Shown in pieces: positions 7,674 through 17,110 of a DNA stretch of 47,045 nt. Below the pieces are notes generated by a model, which saw nothing but the letters and a program-made list of their open reading frames with translations, did not search any database and was not told where the DNA came from. Made by a program: the position numbers and the translations under genes. Position 1 is the first letter of the stretch, and each line of letters opens with the position of its first letter. Source of the DNA: Mastigocoleus sp. MO_188.B34 (GTDB taxonomy: Bacteria; Cyanobacteriota; Cyanobacteriia; Cyanobacteriales; Nostocaceae); NCBI RefSeq assembly GCF_030065675.1, contig NZ_JASJDK010000027.1, positions 1-47,045 on the forward strand. Reading direction: 5' to 3'.

Positions 7674-9299
7674 ATGAACGCTAAACCAGAACAAGACCGA
7701 GTAATTATTTTTGATACCACTTTGCGGGATGGCGAACAATCCCCCGGTGCTACTCTCAATCCGGAAGAGAAGCTGATTATTGCTCGTCAACTCGGAGTAT
7801 TAGGTGTAGACGTCATTGAAGCTGGATTTGCTGTTTCTAGCCGTGGCGACTTTGAAGCAGTACAAAATATTGCTAGAGAAGTGGGTCTTCTTAACGGTCC
7901 AATAATTTGTAGCTTAGCAAGGGCGGTTCGCAAAGATATTGAAGCTGCAGCAGAAGCTTTAAAGCCAGCAGCACGGGGTAGGATTCATACTTTTATTTCT
8001 ACGTCCGATATTCACCTCACGTATCAGTTGAAAAAAACTCGTAGTGAAGTTCTAGCGATCGCTGAAGAAATGGTTGCTTATGCAAAATCTTTTATGGAAG
8101 ACGTAGAGTTTTCCCCAATGGATGCGACTCGTTCCGATCCAGAGTTCCTCTACCAAGTTTTGGAACGCGCGATCGCAGCAGGTGCAACCACCATTAACAT
8201 TCCCGATACTGTAGGTTACTTAACGCCAAAAGAGATCGAAAAATTGCTCCAAGGTATCAAGCAAAATGTTCCCAACATCAACCAAGCAATTCTCTCCATT
8301 CACACCCAAAACGACCTCGGTTTAGCTACAGCAAATACTCTGACTGCGATTGAGAATGGAGTTCGTCAAGTAGAATGTACCATTAACGGGATCGGGGAAC
8401 GTGCTGGTAACACCGCACTTGAAGAAATCGTTATGGCTTTAGATGTGCGTCAGTTTTACTTTAATACTTATTTTGGGCGATCGTCTGACTCACAAATACC
8501 CCTAACAAATATTAAAACTACGGAAATCTACAAAACTTCCCGTTTAGTTTCCAACTACACTGGAATGCTAGTACAACCCAACAAAGCAATAGTTGGTGCA
8601 AATGCTTTTGCTCATGAATCTGGGATTCATCAAGATGGAGTTATCAAACACCGTCAAACCTATGAAATCATGGAAGCTGCATCGGTTGGTTTGAAAGAAA
8701 ATAGTATTGTTTTAGGTAAACATTCTGGACGCAATGCTTTTCGAGTTCGTCTTCGGGAACTAGGATTTGAATTGAATGAAGCTGATTTAAATAAAGCTTT
8801 TATTCGCTTTAAAGAAGTTGCTGACAAGAAAAAAGAAGTTTCTGACTGGGACATTGAAGTTATTGTCCGAGATGAGACTCAGATTACCCTAGAAAAAGGC
8901 TTTCAAATTGAACATATTCAAGTATCTTGCGGTAGTTGTGCTTGTCCCACTGCAACCGTGACTATTGTTACTCCAGAAGGTAAAATCTTAACTGATGCTG
9001 TTGTTGGTGCTGGACCAGTGGATGCAGTGTATAAAGTAATTAATCGATTAATAAAAATTCCCAATCAACTCATTGAATTTGCCGTACAATCAGTAACAGA
9101 GGGAATTGATGCCTTAGGTACAGTTACTGTGCGACTGCGTTACCAAGAGCGAATATTTTCCGGACAAGCATCGGATACGGATATAGTTGTTGCTGCAGCA
9201 TTTGCTCATATTCAAGCAATTAATCGACTCTATGGTTATTTGCAAAGAGTAGGGACTAAAGCAGAAGTAGAAAAAGATTTAATATTATCTAAGCATTAA
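7674..9299 (+). CDS. leuA: 2-isopropylmalate synthase
   Basis: A 541-residue enzyme condensing acetyl-CoA with 2-oxoisovalerate, the first step of leucine synthesis. The HMGL-type TIM barrel begins [19 protein letters not shown] with the RDGEQ metal/substrate motif. It continues through [16 protein letters not shown] (metal-binding His residues), [18 protein letters not shown] and [20 protein letters not shown]. The C-terminal LeuA dimer/allosteric domain (from about residue 400) contains [13 protein letters not shown] and [16 protein letters not shown] and would bind leucine for feedback inhibition. The length matches cyanobacterial LeuA. Homocitrate and citramalate synthases are related, but the motifs and the full regulatory domain favour LeuA. 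A hairpin with a T run follows the stop. Confidence 0.95.
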   Translation: MNAKPEQDRVIIFDTTLRDGEQSPGATLNPEEKLIIARQLGVLGVDVIEAGFAVSSRGDFEAVQNIAREVGLLNGPIICSLARAVRKDIEAAAEALKPAARGRIHTFISTSDIHLTYQLKKTRSEVLAIAEEMVAYAKSFMEDVEFSPMDATRSDPEFLYQVLERAIAAGATTINIPDTVGYLTPKEIEKLLQGIKQNVPNINQAILSIHTQNDLGLATANTLTAIENGVRQVECTINGIGERAGNTALEEIVMALDVRQFYFNTYFGRSSDSQIPLTNIKTTEIYKTSRLVSNYTGMLVQPNKAIVGANAFAHESGIHQDGVIKHRQTYEIMEAASVGLKENSIVLGKHSGRNAFRVRLRELGFELNEADLNKAFIRFKEVADKKKEVSDWDIEVIVRDETQITLEKGFQIEHIQVSCGSCACPTATVTIVTPEGKILTDAVVGAGPVDAVYKVINRLIKIPNQLIEFAVQSVTEGIDALGTVTVRLRYQERIFSGQASDTDIVVAAAFAHIQAINRLYGYLQRVGTKAEVEKDLILSKH

Positions 9300-9365
9300 T
9301 CTATGAAATTCTGGTAGGGGTAATAGAAAAACTAGATACCTATGCAGAATCCAGTTAACTTTATG

Positions 9366-9397
9366 GAGACGTAGTATATTACGTCTCTACATTTTTT
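9366..9397 (+). terminator. Hairpin plus T run after leuA
   Basis: GAGACGTA pairs with TACGTCTC (8 bp, 6-base loop) and is followed by TACATTTTTT. This looks like an intrinsic terminator for leuA. Its arms are the same GAGACGT/ACGTCTC sequence as the dispersed palindromes at 2680 and 3735, so it may be a truncated copy of that repeat reused as terminator. Confidence 0.6.
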
Positions 9398-9417
9398 GTG
9401 CGTCAAATCTCTAATCT

Positions 9418-9765
9418 CTATGGATATTTGCTCTCTATATCCTTCTTTTGTAGGTATTGGACAGGGAAAACTTTTCTTAGAAATGTGATGTAAGATTTAT
9501 TCGGAGAATTGTGGCAACTGTTACATGTTTTTATTTTGACTTCAAAATCAATACAATTGATAGCTTCTTCAGAACAAGCCTGGGTTGGATTAACCGTACA
9601 TTTCAATCGGTAGTCGTTGGTAAAGAAAACGCAACGATTACAAGGTATTTGATGTAATCTTCGGAGATGTTTGCGTCCTTTTTCCCAGGAGAACCACACA
9701 CTTGCGATCGAAAGAATTACTATAGACCAGGCAAAACAAGCACAAACAATTTTAGCTAACAGCAT
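9418..9765 (-). CDS. Small membrane-anchored cysteine-containing protein, conserved in cyanobacteria
   Basis: A 115-residue protein with one N-terminal membrane helix (about residues 3-26, AKIVCACFAWSIVILSIASVW) followed by a soluble part. The soluble part has paired cysteines: CNRC, then CTVNPTQACSEEAINC, then CNSC near the C-terminus. The pattern CNRCVFFTNDYRLKCTVNP is of a type I recognise from conserved hypothetical proteins of filamentous cyanobacteria. The cysteines could bind metal or form disulfides. No enzymatic motif is visible and no function is claimed. It is convergent with leuA and downstream of the antenna genes, but with a long gap from them, so probably transcribed alone. Confidence 0.7.
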   Translation of the reverse strand: MLLAKIVCACFAWSIVILSIASVWFSWEKGRKHLRRLHQIPCNRCVFFTNDYRLKCTVNPTQACSEEAINCIDFEVKIKTCNSCHNSPNKSYITFLRKVFPVQYLQKKDIESKYP

Positions 9766-10136
9766 TAATAATCCTCAAACTCAAATAATTTCAGACTCAA
9801 ATACTTTCAAACTAAAAAAAATGCCTGTAGATACACTTGCTCCATTTGGTGAACTACAGACATCAGAAGCTAAAGGACGAAATGTAGAGGTTTTGGTTTT
9901 GTTCGTTTGAGTACTGCTTATATCTTAGAGTTAGTAATTGTTAATGAGTAATAGGTAATTTGAAATCTTATGCTAAAAAACCTATTGTCAAAAGATTATT
10001 GAGAATTTACTAAAGGGTGTGTCGTGGAAAAACCAATAAGCTCAACCCAATTCCAGTTACTAATGACCAATTACTAACAACCTTATACTTACCAAAAGAA
10101 CAAACTTGACATTAAAATATCAAACCCAGTCAAAAA

Positions 10137-11102
10137 TTAATTACTGGTTTGACGGAAACGCCAATAATGCCAAACAAAACCTGCAAATGCAACTAAACTT
10201 AACAATAATTGGATACTAACCAATCCTACTCGGTTATAACCATAAAATTCTGAAGGGAAAACAATGGTATTATTACCAACAAAAGCGCTGGAGATTAAAG
10301 CCATTAGAGCTAAGCCAAGTAAGCTGTAGGACAAAATCTCATACCCATTATCAATGGGCATCAGTTTTTTGACCCAACCAAAAGGTTGTACCAGAATATG
10401 CCAAGTTCCACCAACAATTAGGATTAAACCAATCCAAATATGACCGCCGATGACATCTTCTAAATTATCAACACTCGCCATTCCCAAAGCCGTCCAAGCA
10501 CCATCTTTCAATCCTAATAAATAACCGAAGATAATTTTTGGATCTAGAGTGGGGTTATCAATTAAACGCACCTGTGCAATGTTTGCATCATAGATTCCCC
10601 CAAAAAACATTGCCTTTGCAACTAAGAGCAATGCTCCAAATCCTAAAATGATTAGGTGATGACCCAAGATAAAACCTAACTTTTTCGGGTCGTACCATTC
10701 ATAGTGAAATTTTGCTACTTGTCCCCCCAGACTAGATAAAATAGCCGGACCGCGAAATACATGAAATAGCCCTCCAGCTCCTAAAACTGCAGATGCAACT
10801 AAATGCAACATCCCAATTACAAAATAGGGATATGTGTCTATAATTTCACCACCACTACCAACACCCCAACCTAAAGTTGCTAAATGGGGCAGTAAAGTCA
10901 TTCCCTGCTCCGACAACGGTACTCCAGGAGCAAAACGTAAGACCTCAAGTATGGTGGTTGTTCCAGCCCAAAATACAATTAACCCTGCATGAGCAATGTG
11001 AGCACCTAATAGTTGACCGGATAAATCTACTAAACGAGCATTACCAATTAACCAGGGTGAATTTGTGCCTTCAGCAAAGGTTTTTTCTGTTGAAACTGTC
11101 AT
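10137..11102 (-). CDS. Chlorophyll-binding antenna protein of the IsiA/Pcb (CP43-like) family
   Basis: A 321-residue six-helix chlorophyll a antenna protein. The start at 11102 ([14 protein letters not shown]) is chosen because the extra upstream codons have no counterpart in the family. Family hallmarks are [32 protein letters not shown], the [23 protein letters not shown] helix, and [24 protein letters not shown]. The His residues in these helices are the chlorophyll ligands. Like IsiA and unlike CP43 it lacks the long lumenal loop. It follows isiA after 66 bp on the same strand and differs from it in sequence, so it is a paralogue (Pcb/CBP class) rather than a recent duplicate. It would sit in the thylakoid membrane around photosystem I or II, probably under iron or light stress. 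Confidence 0.9.
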   Translation of the reverse strand: MTVSTEKTFAEGTNSPWLIGNARLVDLSGQLLGAHIAHAGLIVFWAGTTTILEVLRFAPGVPLSEQGMTLLPHLATLGWGVGSGGEIIDTYPYFVIGMLHLVASAVLGAGGLFHVFRGPAILSSLGGQVAKFHYEWYDPKKLGFILGHHLIILGFGALLLVAKAMFFGGIYDANIAQVRLIDNPTLDPKIIFGYLLGLKDGAWTALGMASVDNLEDVIGGHIWIGLILIVGGTWHILVQPFGWVKKLMPIDNGYEILSYSLLGLALMALISSAFVGNNTIVFPSEFYGYNRVGLVSIQLLLSLVAFAGFVWHYWRFRQTSN

Positions 11103-11132
11103 AGCTTTGTAAAACTGCTCATATGTTGCAAT

Positions 11133-11157
11133 AGAGGTGCTGCATTGCAACACCTCT
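11133..11157 (-). promoter_or_regulatory. Intercistronic stem-loop between isiA and the downstream pcb-type gene
   Basis: AGAGGTG and CACCTCT form a 7-bp stem that can extend after one mismatch through TGCA/TGCA. It lies directly between the isiA stop and the next start. No T run follows on the minus strand, so it is more likely an RNA-stability or processing element separating the two messages than a terminator. Confidence 0.5.
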
Positions 11158-11168
11158 GTATGTGATGA

Positions 11169-12203
11169 TTAAGATTCGCTACCTACAGTATTTAATGCCT
11201 GCTCGACTTGCTTGAAGTCAACTCCAATAGCTCTAAGTGCGTGCCATAAATGTCCTTGGAGGAAGAAGAATGCCAAGAAGAAATGGGCATTCGCTAACCA
11301 TGCTCTGGCAGTATGAGCGCCATTTGGCAACTGTACAGTGTCAGCAAAATAAGGGCAAACACCAAACTTAAGCTCTAGAACTGGACCGTAAAACTCTACA
11401 GGATAAGCAAGGGTATTGACTGCACAAAAATAAGCTGCAACAAATCCTGCTAGAGCAATTCCTCCTAAAGAGTACGAAAGAATAGCTTCACCAGAGAAAA
11501 TCAACAGCTTTTTAGCCCAAGGTAATGGCTCTGTAAGAATATGCCAAGCTCCACCTCCAATTAACAACAAACCGACAAATATATGTCCCCCGACTAAGTC
11601 TTCAAGGTTGTTTACAGAGGCAAAATGAGTTTGGTAGCCATAAATCACAAATGGATTAAGGGTGGGGCTACTAACAACGCGAACTGTCTGGGAAGCTGCA
11701 TCATACAATCCACCAAAGAACATTGCTTTTGCTGCTAATAGTAAAGCTCCAGCGCCTAAGAACAGCAGATGATGTCCTAAGATAAAGCCCAACTTCTTCG
11801 GATCGTTCCACTCAAAGTGAAATTTTGCAGCCCTTCCAGAAGCATCTTTCAAATTCTTTGGTCCTTTGAAGGTATGGAATAATCCACCCGCACCTAAAAC
11901 TGCTGAAGATATTAAATGTACGGCTCCAATGACAAAATAGGGATAAGTATCAACTATTTTTCCTCCATCTGCCACACCAAGACCAAGTGTAGCCAAATGG
12001 GGAAGTAAAATTAATCCCTGTTCGCCCATGGCAATTTCCGGGTTGTATCGTGATATTTCAAATAATGTAAATGCCCCAGCCCAAAGCACAATTAGAGCAG
12101 CTTGTGCAACATGAGCGCCGATAAACAACCCAGAGAAATTGGCAAAACGGGCATTTCCAGCCCACCAATCATATTTGACTTGAGGTTTGTCGTAAGTTTG
12201 CAT
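11169..12203 (-). CDS. isiA: Iron-stress-induced chlorophyll-binding protein IsiA (CP43')
   Basis: A 344-residue thylakoid antenna protein closely matching IsiA in length and wording. The start [20 protein letters not shown] is the IsiA N-terminus. [100 protein letters not shown] and [20 protein letters not shown] cover the six helices and chlorophyll-ligand histidines. IsiA forms rings around photosystem I and dissipates or collects energy under iron limitation; it is normally repressed by Fur. No flavodoxin gene (isiB) follows; instead another antenna gene does. The start has a long leader with no gene for about 700 bp upstream, compatible with a regulated promoter. Confidence 0.93.
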   Translation of the reverse strand: MQTYDKPQVKYDWWAGNARFANFSGLFIGAHVAQAALIVLWAGAFTLFEISRYNPEIAMGEQGLILLPHLATLGLGVADGGKIVDTYPYFVIGAVHLISSAVLGAGGLFHTFKGPKNLKDASGRAAKFHFEWNDPKKLGFILGHHLLFLGAGALLLAAKAMFFGGLYDAASQTVRVVSSPTLNPFVIYGYQTHFASVNNLEDLVGGHIFVGLLLIGGGAWHILTEPLPWAKKLLIFSGEAILSYSLGGIALAGFVAAYFCAVNTLAYPVEFYGPVLELKFGVCPYFADTVQLPNGAHTARAWLANAHFFLAFFFLQGHLWHALRAIGVDFKQVEQALNTVGSES

Positions 12204-12914
12204 GGTCTAGCTCTTTAATAAAATCTATTGCCAATAATAATCAACTGATTGATATCAACTTGTGGTAATTTTCTGCAATTGAGGACGCCGCATCACAAGC
12301 TATAACAGCATTAGAATCTTGCTGGTCAACAAGTTAACTACCAAAAAATACCGGATTCACAGGCTATTAAGGTTAATACGGTATTTCATAAGCAACCTTG
12401 AGAGATTCTACATCGAAAATTTTATAACGCTGTTGCGCCACGCAATGCTATTGAAGTTGATAAGCAATAGCTTTTGATTTTAATCTCAGTTTATTGAGAA
12501 TAATTTTAATTAGCAATAGTATTTACAAAACTTAATGAATAAAAAATTATATATACTTCAGAGTCATAAATATTTTTGCTGTGGTAAATGGTAAATGGTG
12601 TTTGGTACTAAATTTACTGTAATTTTAGTTACAAAATCCCACTAAATCCCACTAAAACCCCTTTTTTTTTATCTGAACGATGGGGATGATGAAATTAAGT
12701 ATAAGGCTTAATTTTCAGAACATGATATTACAGCCAGTCCTTTGAAGGTGATCGATGAGTGGGCTTGATGGTATTACCAAGCAATTCAGACAGACACAAT
12801 CCCAAATTGTCAGCTTAGATTTCGATCTTGTTGATAGTTGATTCCTCAGGATGTTGTCTTGAGGATTCAATCATCTTGATAGGTCTGGTTTTAGTGATTT
12901 AGAAGGAAAATATA
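12204..12914. other. Gene-free divergent promoter region between isiA and the VWA repeat protein
   Basis: About 710 AT-rich bases with no credible reading frame. It should hold the promoter of isiA (minus) and of the plus-strand repeat protein. AT-rich stretches around 12222-12245 and 12494-12525 could hide Fur boxes, but I see no convincing match to the GATAATGATAATCATTATC consensus and do not claim one. A good AGAAGGA ribosome site is at the right edge before 12915. Confidence 0.5.
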
Positions 12915-15900
12915 ATGAGCAGCACATTATCTTTTGATATTTCAAGTGTACAAGGCAATCCTGCAAATGCCAGGATAACTTTAACTGAGCTTGGAGATGG
13001 GACTATTCAAGTCGCAGTTGAGGTGATTGACGGTACCATCGCAGATTTACGAGGTTTATTTTTCAATATTTCTGATGAATCGCTAGTTAATGGTCTTTCT
13101 GTTGCTGGAGATGACGTTACTGGATCTCGGTTTAGGACTAACCGGGTAAATAGTCTCGGTCTTGATATCAATATGATTGGCACGGATACTGAGTTTGACG
13201 GTGGAGTCAAGATTGGTACCTCGGGAATTCGTAGAGATGATATTCAATCCACAACATTTATCCTTTCCCATGATTCTGTCGATCTAACCTTGGATCTATT
13301 TGAAAACCAAGATTTTGGTGTGCGTCTCACCAGTGTTAATAACAGCATAATACCCGGTAGCACTAGTCGTAGGGGTAGTAGTAAATTGGTGGGAACATCA
13401 GATTTAGCCCCTGATGCAGTACCTGATACAGTTAATACTGAAGAAGACACTCCTGTCACTATTGACGTTCTCGGGAATGACGACCAAGGAGACGGACCCG
13501 CTACAGTTTCTGTTGAACCCGGTAACGGTCCAGCTAATGGTACAGTTAGCGTCAATCCTGATGGCACCATTGACTATACTCCAGACCCTGATTTCTTTGG
13601 AGAAGATACTTTTACCTACACCATAACTGATAGTGATGGTGATACAAGTACAGCAGTAGTTACAGTTATCGTCGATCCCAACCCTGATGCAGTTAACGAT
13701 TCTGTAACTACTGATGAAGATGTACCTATCAATATTGATGTACTTGCGAACGACGATATTGCAGGCGAACCGAATACAACTGTGACCGCCGTTGGTAATC
13801 CTAGCAATGGAACTGTCGTAATTAACCCTGACGGTACATTAACCTATACGCCAGATCCAAACTTTAATGGTACAGATAATTTTGAATACACCATTACTGA
13901 TGATGATGGCGATACTAGCACTGCAACGGTAACAGTCACAGTAGATCCTGTTAATGACCCACCAGATGCGGTAAATAACAACTACACCACTAATGAAGAT
14001 ACTCCAGTTAGTGGCAATGTAATTACCGACGATACTGGAGAAGGCTTAGACTCTGACCTTGATGGTGATACCTTAACTGTTACTGGAAATAGCGACCCCA
14101 GCAATGGTTCAGTTACTGTAAACTCAGATGGTAGCTATACTTATACTCCAGATCCTAACTTCACTGGCACAGATAGCTTTACCTACACTATCTCTGATGG
14201 TAACGGTGGCACTGATACAGCAACCGTAAACATTACAGTAGATCCTGTTAATGACCCACCAGATGCGGTAAATAATAACTACACCACTAATGAAGATACT
14301 CCAGTTAGTGGCAATGTAATTACCGACGATACTGGAGAAGGCTTAGACTCTGACCTTGACGGTGATACCTTAACTGTTACTGGAAATAGCGACCCCAGCA
14401 ATGGTTCAGTTACTGTAAACTCAGATGGTAGCTATACTTATACTCCAGATGCTAACTTCAATGGCACAGATAGCTTTACCTACACTATCTCTGATGGTAA
14501 CGGTGGCACTGATACAGCAACTGTAAACATCACAGTAGATCCTGTTAATGATGCACCGAATGCCGTTAATGACAGCTATACTGTAGAAGCAAATGAAAAT
14601 AATGGCGACGGCTTTAACTCCTCTGTTAGTGGCAATATTATCGCTAATGATACAGATTTAGATGGCGACACGTTAACGGCGACCATTAATACTAACCCCA
14701 ATAATGGTTCCGTTACCTTGGATCCAAATGGTAACTTTACATATACACCAACTAATGGGTTCTCTGGCGGTACAGATAGCTTTACCTATACCATTTCTGA
14801 TGGTAATGGTGGTACCGACACCGCGACGGCGAACATCAATATTGTCGATCCTGGTCGTCAAACTACTACTGCTCAAGGTACCCTTGGGTCGCAAACGCAG
14901 AAAATTGAATTGACAACTGAACAGCAAACTGCCAATAGTACAACCTTTATAGAAGGCTTTATTTCCACACCTGAATTCCAGCCACCATTCAATATTGGTA
15001 TTGTGATTGATGTTTCCGGTAGTACAGGAGCTACTTTTAATGGTAGTCCTGTTGGTGATGTGAATGGGGATGGATCGTCTAACACAATTCTGGATGCTGA
15101 AATTGCATCGACTATTGCCCTGATTGAATCTATTATTGCAACTCCTGGATTAGATAATAGCAATGTTGATATTGGGCTGATTACCTTTTCAAGTAACGCT
15201 ACTATGGAAGGTAGTTTTGATATTGCCGATCCGAACAATCCGAATGTCATCAATCCAACTCTGCGAAATACGTTACTGAGTCTGAGAAGTGATGGAATCA
15301 CAAATTTTGATGATGCTTTAGATAAATCTGTCGACTTCTTTAGTGGAGAGCCAGATGTCGGAAATGCCACCAATCTTCTCTTTTTCTTATCAGATGGTCT
15401 CCCAAACACTGGTGGTGATGGTGATGGTGAACCTGGAACTGATACATTTGTAGGTAACAACAACCCCAATGCAATCAACTTCACCAGTGAATTAGCTGCT
15501 CTGGATAACCTTAACGTTCAGCGTAATGCAATTGGTGTAGGCTCTGGTAGCGATATTAGCCCGGGATTTGGACTTGATAAAATTGATAATACCGGTGGAC
15601 CCGAACAAGTGCTAACTAGTGATGCTCTCACAGGAGCTATACTCGCCAATCCCGTCTTGGGTGAAGTTATTGACTTCAAAATTTCTGTTAATGGTGAACT
15701 CCAAGATGGCGAGCCTGGAGAACTCAATATCGGTCCGAGTGATTTAGTTTCTGGTCCTCTTGGATATTCCTTCGGTCCACTAGTAGTAGATGGTCTCGAT
15801 CCTTCTCTGGGAGCAAGCAACGAAATTGTTGCAACTGCAATCCTAGACCTGGATGGTGACACAAATACTTTGACAGATCAAGTTACCTTAACAACGACGA

Positions 15901-15932
15901 ACATCATCTCAGGTGCGTTACCGACTATATAG
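12915..15932 (+). CDS. Large cadherin-like/Ig-like repeat protein with von Willebrand A domain
   Basis: A 1005-residue acidic, Asp/Asn/Thr-rich surface or secreted protein. Residues 1-165 form a distinct N-terminal beta domain. About five Big/cadherin-like repeats follow (residues about 166-650), each opening DAVNDxxTxxEDTP and containing GTVxxNPDGTxxYTPDPNFxGTDxFTYTISDGNGGTDTATV. Two consecutive repeats (13941-14237 and 14238-14534, 99 codons each) are nearly identical at DNA level. A VWA domain spans about residues 690-880, with the MIDAS motif DVSGS at 699-703 and a later FFLSDGLPNTGGDGDGE segment. The C-terminal 120 residues form another beta-rich domain. There is no N-terminal signal peptide, so type I-like export is likely. 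An adhesion or matrix role is inferred. The ribosome site AGAAGGA precedes the ATG. Confidence 0.85.
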   Translation: MSSTLSFDISSVQGNPANARITLTELGDGTIQVAVEVIDGTIADLRGLFFNISDESLVNGLSVAGDDVTGSRFRTNRVNSLGLDINMIGTDTEFDGGVKIGTSGIRRDDIQSTTFILSHDSVDLTLDLFENQDFGVRLTSVNNSIIPGSTSRRGSSKLVGTSDLAPDAVPDTVNTEEDTPVTIDVLGNDDQGDGPATVSVEPGNGPANGTVSVNPDGTIDYTPDPDFFGEDTFTYTITDSDGDTSTAVVTVIVDPNPDAVNDSVTTDEDVPINIDVLANDDIAGEPNTTVTAVGNPSNGTVVINPDGTLTYTPDPNFNGTDNFEYTITDDDGDTSTATVTVTVDPVNDPPDAVNNNYTTNEDTPVSGNVITDDTGEGLDSDLDGDTLTVTGNSDPSNGSVTVNSDGSYTYTPDPNFTGTDSFTYTISDGNGGTDTATVNITVDPVNDPPDAVNNNYTTNEDTPVSGNVITDDTGEGLDSDLDGDTLTVTGNSDPSNGSVTVNSDGSYTYTPDANFNGTDSFTYTISDGNGGTDTATVNITVDPVNDAPNAVNDSYTVEANENNGDGFNSSVSGNIIANDTDLDGDTLTATINTNPNNGSVTLDPNGNFTYTPTNGFSGGTDSFTYTISDGNGGTDTATANINIVDPGRQTTTAQGTLGSQTQKIELTTEQQTANSTTFIEGFISTPEFQPPFNIGIVIDVSGSTGATFNGSPVGDVNGDGSSNTILDAEIASTIALIESIIATPGLDNSNVDIGLITFSSNATMEGSFDIADPNNPNVINPTLRNTLLSLRSDGITNFDDALDKSVDFFSGEPDVGNATNLLFFLSDGLPNTGGDGDGEPGTDTFVGNNNPNAINFTSELAALDNLNVQRNAIGVGSGSDISPGFGLDKIDNTGGPEQVLTSDALTGAILANPVLGEVIDFKISVNGELQDGEPGELNIGPSDLVSGPLGYSFGPLVVDGLDPSLGASNEIVATAILDLDGDTNTLTDQVTLTTTNIISGALPTI
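13941..14534 (+). repeat. Tandem 297-bp coding repeat
   Basis: Two adjacent 297-bp units inside the VWA repeat protein, beginning GTAGATCCTGTTAATGACCC at 13941 and at 14238 and nearly identical throughout. A more diverged unit begins at 14535. The similarity shows recent duplication or gene conversion of a 99-residue domain. Confidence 0.9.
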
Positions 15933-15951
15933 GTACAGTTCTAGATGTATT

Positions 15952-15980
15952 TAGGTATGGTGCGACAAAGCACCTACCTA
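15952..15980 (+). terminator. Hairpin after the VWA repeat protein
   Basis: TAGGTA-T-GGTGC pairs with GCACC-TACCTA (11 bp with one bulge, 6-base loop) 19 bp after the stop. Only a short TTT follows, so termination strength is uncertain. Confidence 0.4.
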
Positions 15981-16736
15981 TTTGGGCTCATTTATGCAAC
16001 AAAGCTTTTGTTGATTCTTGATTGGGGTAAATTAGCTGCTTAAAAACCTCTGTTTATAAGTGATTTTGAGCGTATAATAAAATAGCTGCCCCCATGTCAT
16101 ATCTAAGTAATATTTTAATTTTTAGAAGAAATTTAATGTAAATAATGACGTAAAACGGGTTACTTACAATATTTCTTTAACACTCATATGAATGTTAAAT
16201 CATTTACTTCGACAGTCAAGGGTGAGGCTAGTCAATAATTAAATGATTTAAGAATATTTCAGAACATTATTTTGTTAAAATTCATAGTTCATTCAATTGC
16301 TTACCGTTTTCTAAAATTACGCGATACTCAGATTTTTCTTTCTCAGATTTCCCCAAAAAAATTTATTTAAGGGAAGTTTAATATGAAATATATTCCCATA
16401 AATTGGAAAATATCATATTTCTGGGAAATATTGGAAAATATAAATAAAATTAATTAGAAATTACATTCATAAGTATTGACAAAAGTTAGATTAATTATTT
16501 CAGGTATTTTTACTCAATAGAAAGTTTCAAATACTTCATACTCAACTACTGGTTCTACCCAATTGTATTAAGTATCTATAATATCTCCAATGAGAACCAA
16601 AAGGTGATGATAAATGAACCAGAAATATTTTATGGAGCGGTCAATAATTTTGTTAAATTGAACACAAAAAAAATTTTTTGTTGCTACTATATTTCAATAG
16701 CCTCTAAAAACCTTAAGTAAATATGTTGCAACTGTC
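15981..16736. other. AT-rich gene-free stretch
   Basis: About 750 bases with no reading frame of coding character on either strand. A weak self-complementary run TAATATGAAATATATTCCCATAA... lies near 16380-16440 with repeated GGAAAATAT words. Otherwise nothing was recognised. Confidence 0.4.
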
Positions 16737-16901
16737 ATGGTGAAAACATCTACGATTTCTGCAAATGTTTTGGTTCCATCTAGCAGATTCGAAGAGGAAC
16801 ATATTTCGCTATCGGAGAACGACTTAGATAAACTCAAGCACCTGATTCAAGTGCGTTGGGAAGATATCTATAGAGATGTTTTGAATAGAACACAAAATTG
16901 A
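16737..16901 (+). CDS. Small hypothetical protein, 54 residues
   Basis: A short frame starting ATG GTG AAA with the product MVKTSTISANVLVPSSRFEE... and ending ...WEDIYRDVLNRTQN. The middle and C-terminal part (EEEHISLSENDLDKLKHLIQ) is charged and predicted helical, which looks more protein-like than the surrounding AT-rich DNA. No cysteines, no membrane helix and no recognised domain. No good ribosome site is visible. It lies convergent with the glutamate-cysteine-ligase-family gene, whose terminator is just downstream. It may be a real small gene or a chance frame; it could be checked for conservation. Confidence 0.4.
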   Translation: MVKTSTISANVLVPSSRFEEEHISLSENDLDKLKHLIQVRWEDIYRDVLNRTQN

Positions 16902-16954
16902 GGTGATCTACAATATTCAAAATGTTTGTAATTTGTCAATCAACGATATGGGCT

Positions 16955-16985
16955 AAAAAAACCCGGCTTTTAAATCAACCGGGCT
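16955..16985 (-). terminator. Intrinsic terminator for the minus-strand ligase-family gene
   Basis: On the minus strand AGCCCGG and CCGGGTT form a 7-bp stem (one G-T pair) around a 12-base loop, followed directly by TTTTT. It is located about 125 bp after the stop at 17111. Confidence 0.7.
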
Positions 16986-17110
16986 CTTGGAAGAAGTTAG
17001 AGTTTTTACAGACTTATTCTACGAAGACCATATAAGTATTAATACTTGCAAAAAGGTCTTTTGATGGTAATTAAACAGCTTTCAAGCTGACAAATGTTAT
17101 TTACCAACTC

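Noticed and set aside
9671-9910. 79-codon plus-strand frame overlapping the small membrane protein gene
   Set aside because: The first part is antisense to a protein with clear membrane helix and cysteine pattern; the rest has no recognisable feature.
12204-12914. Fur box for isiA
   Set aside because: AT-rich partial matches exist, but none is close enough to the 19-bp consensus to annotate.
14873-15484. 203-codon minus-strand frame opposite the VWA domain
   Set aside because: Ser/Pro/Leu-rich shadow; the plus strand encodes the MIDAS-containing VWA domain.
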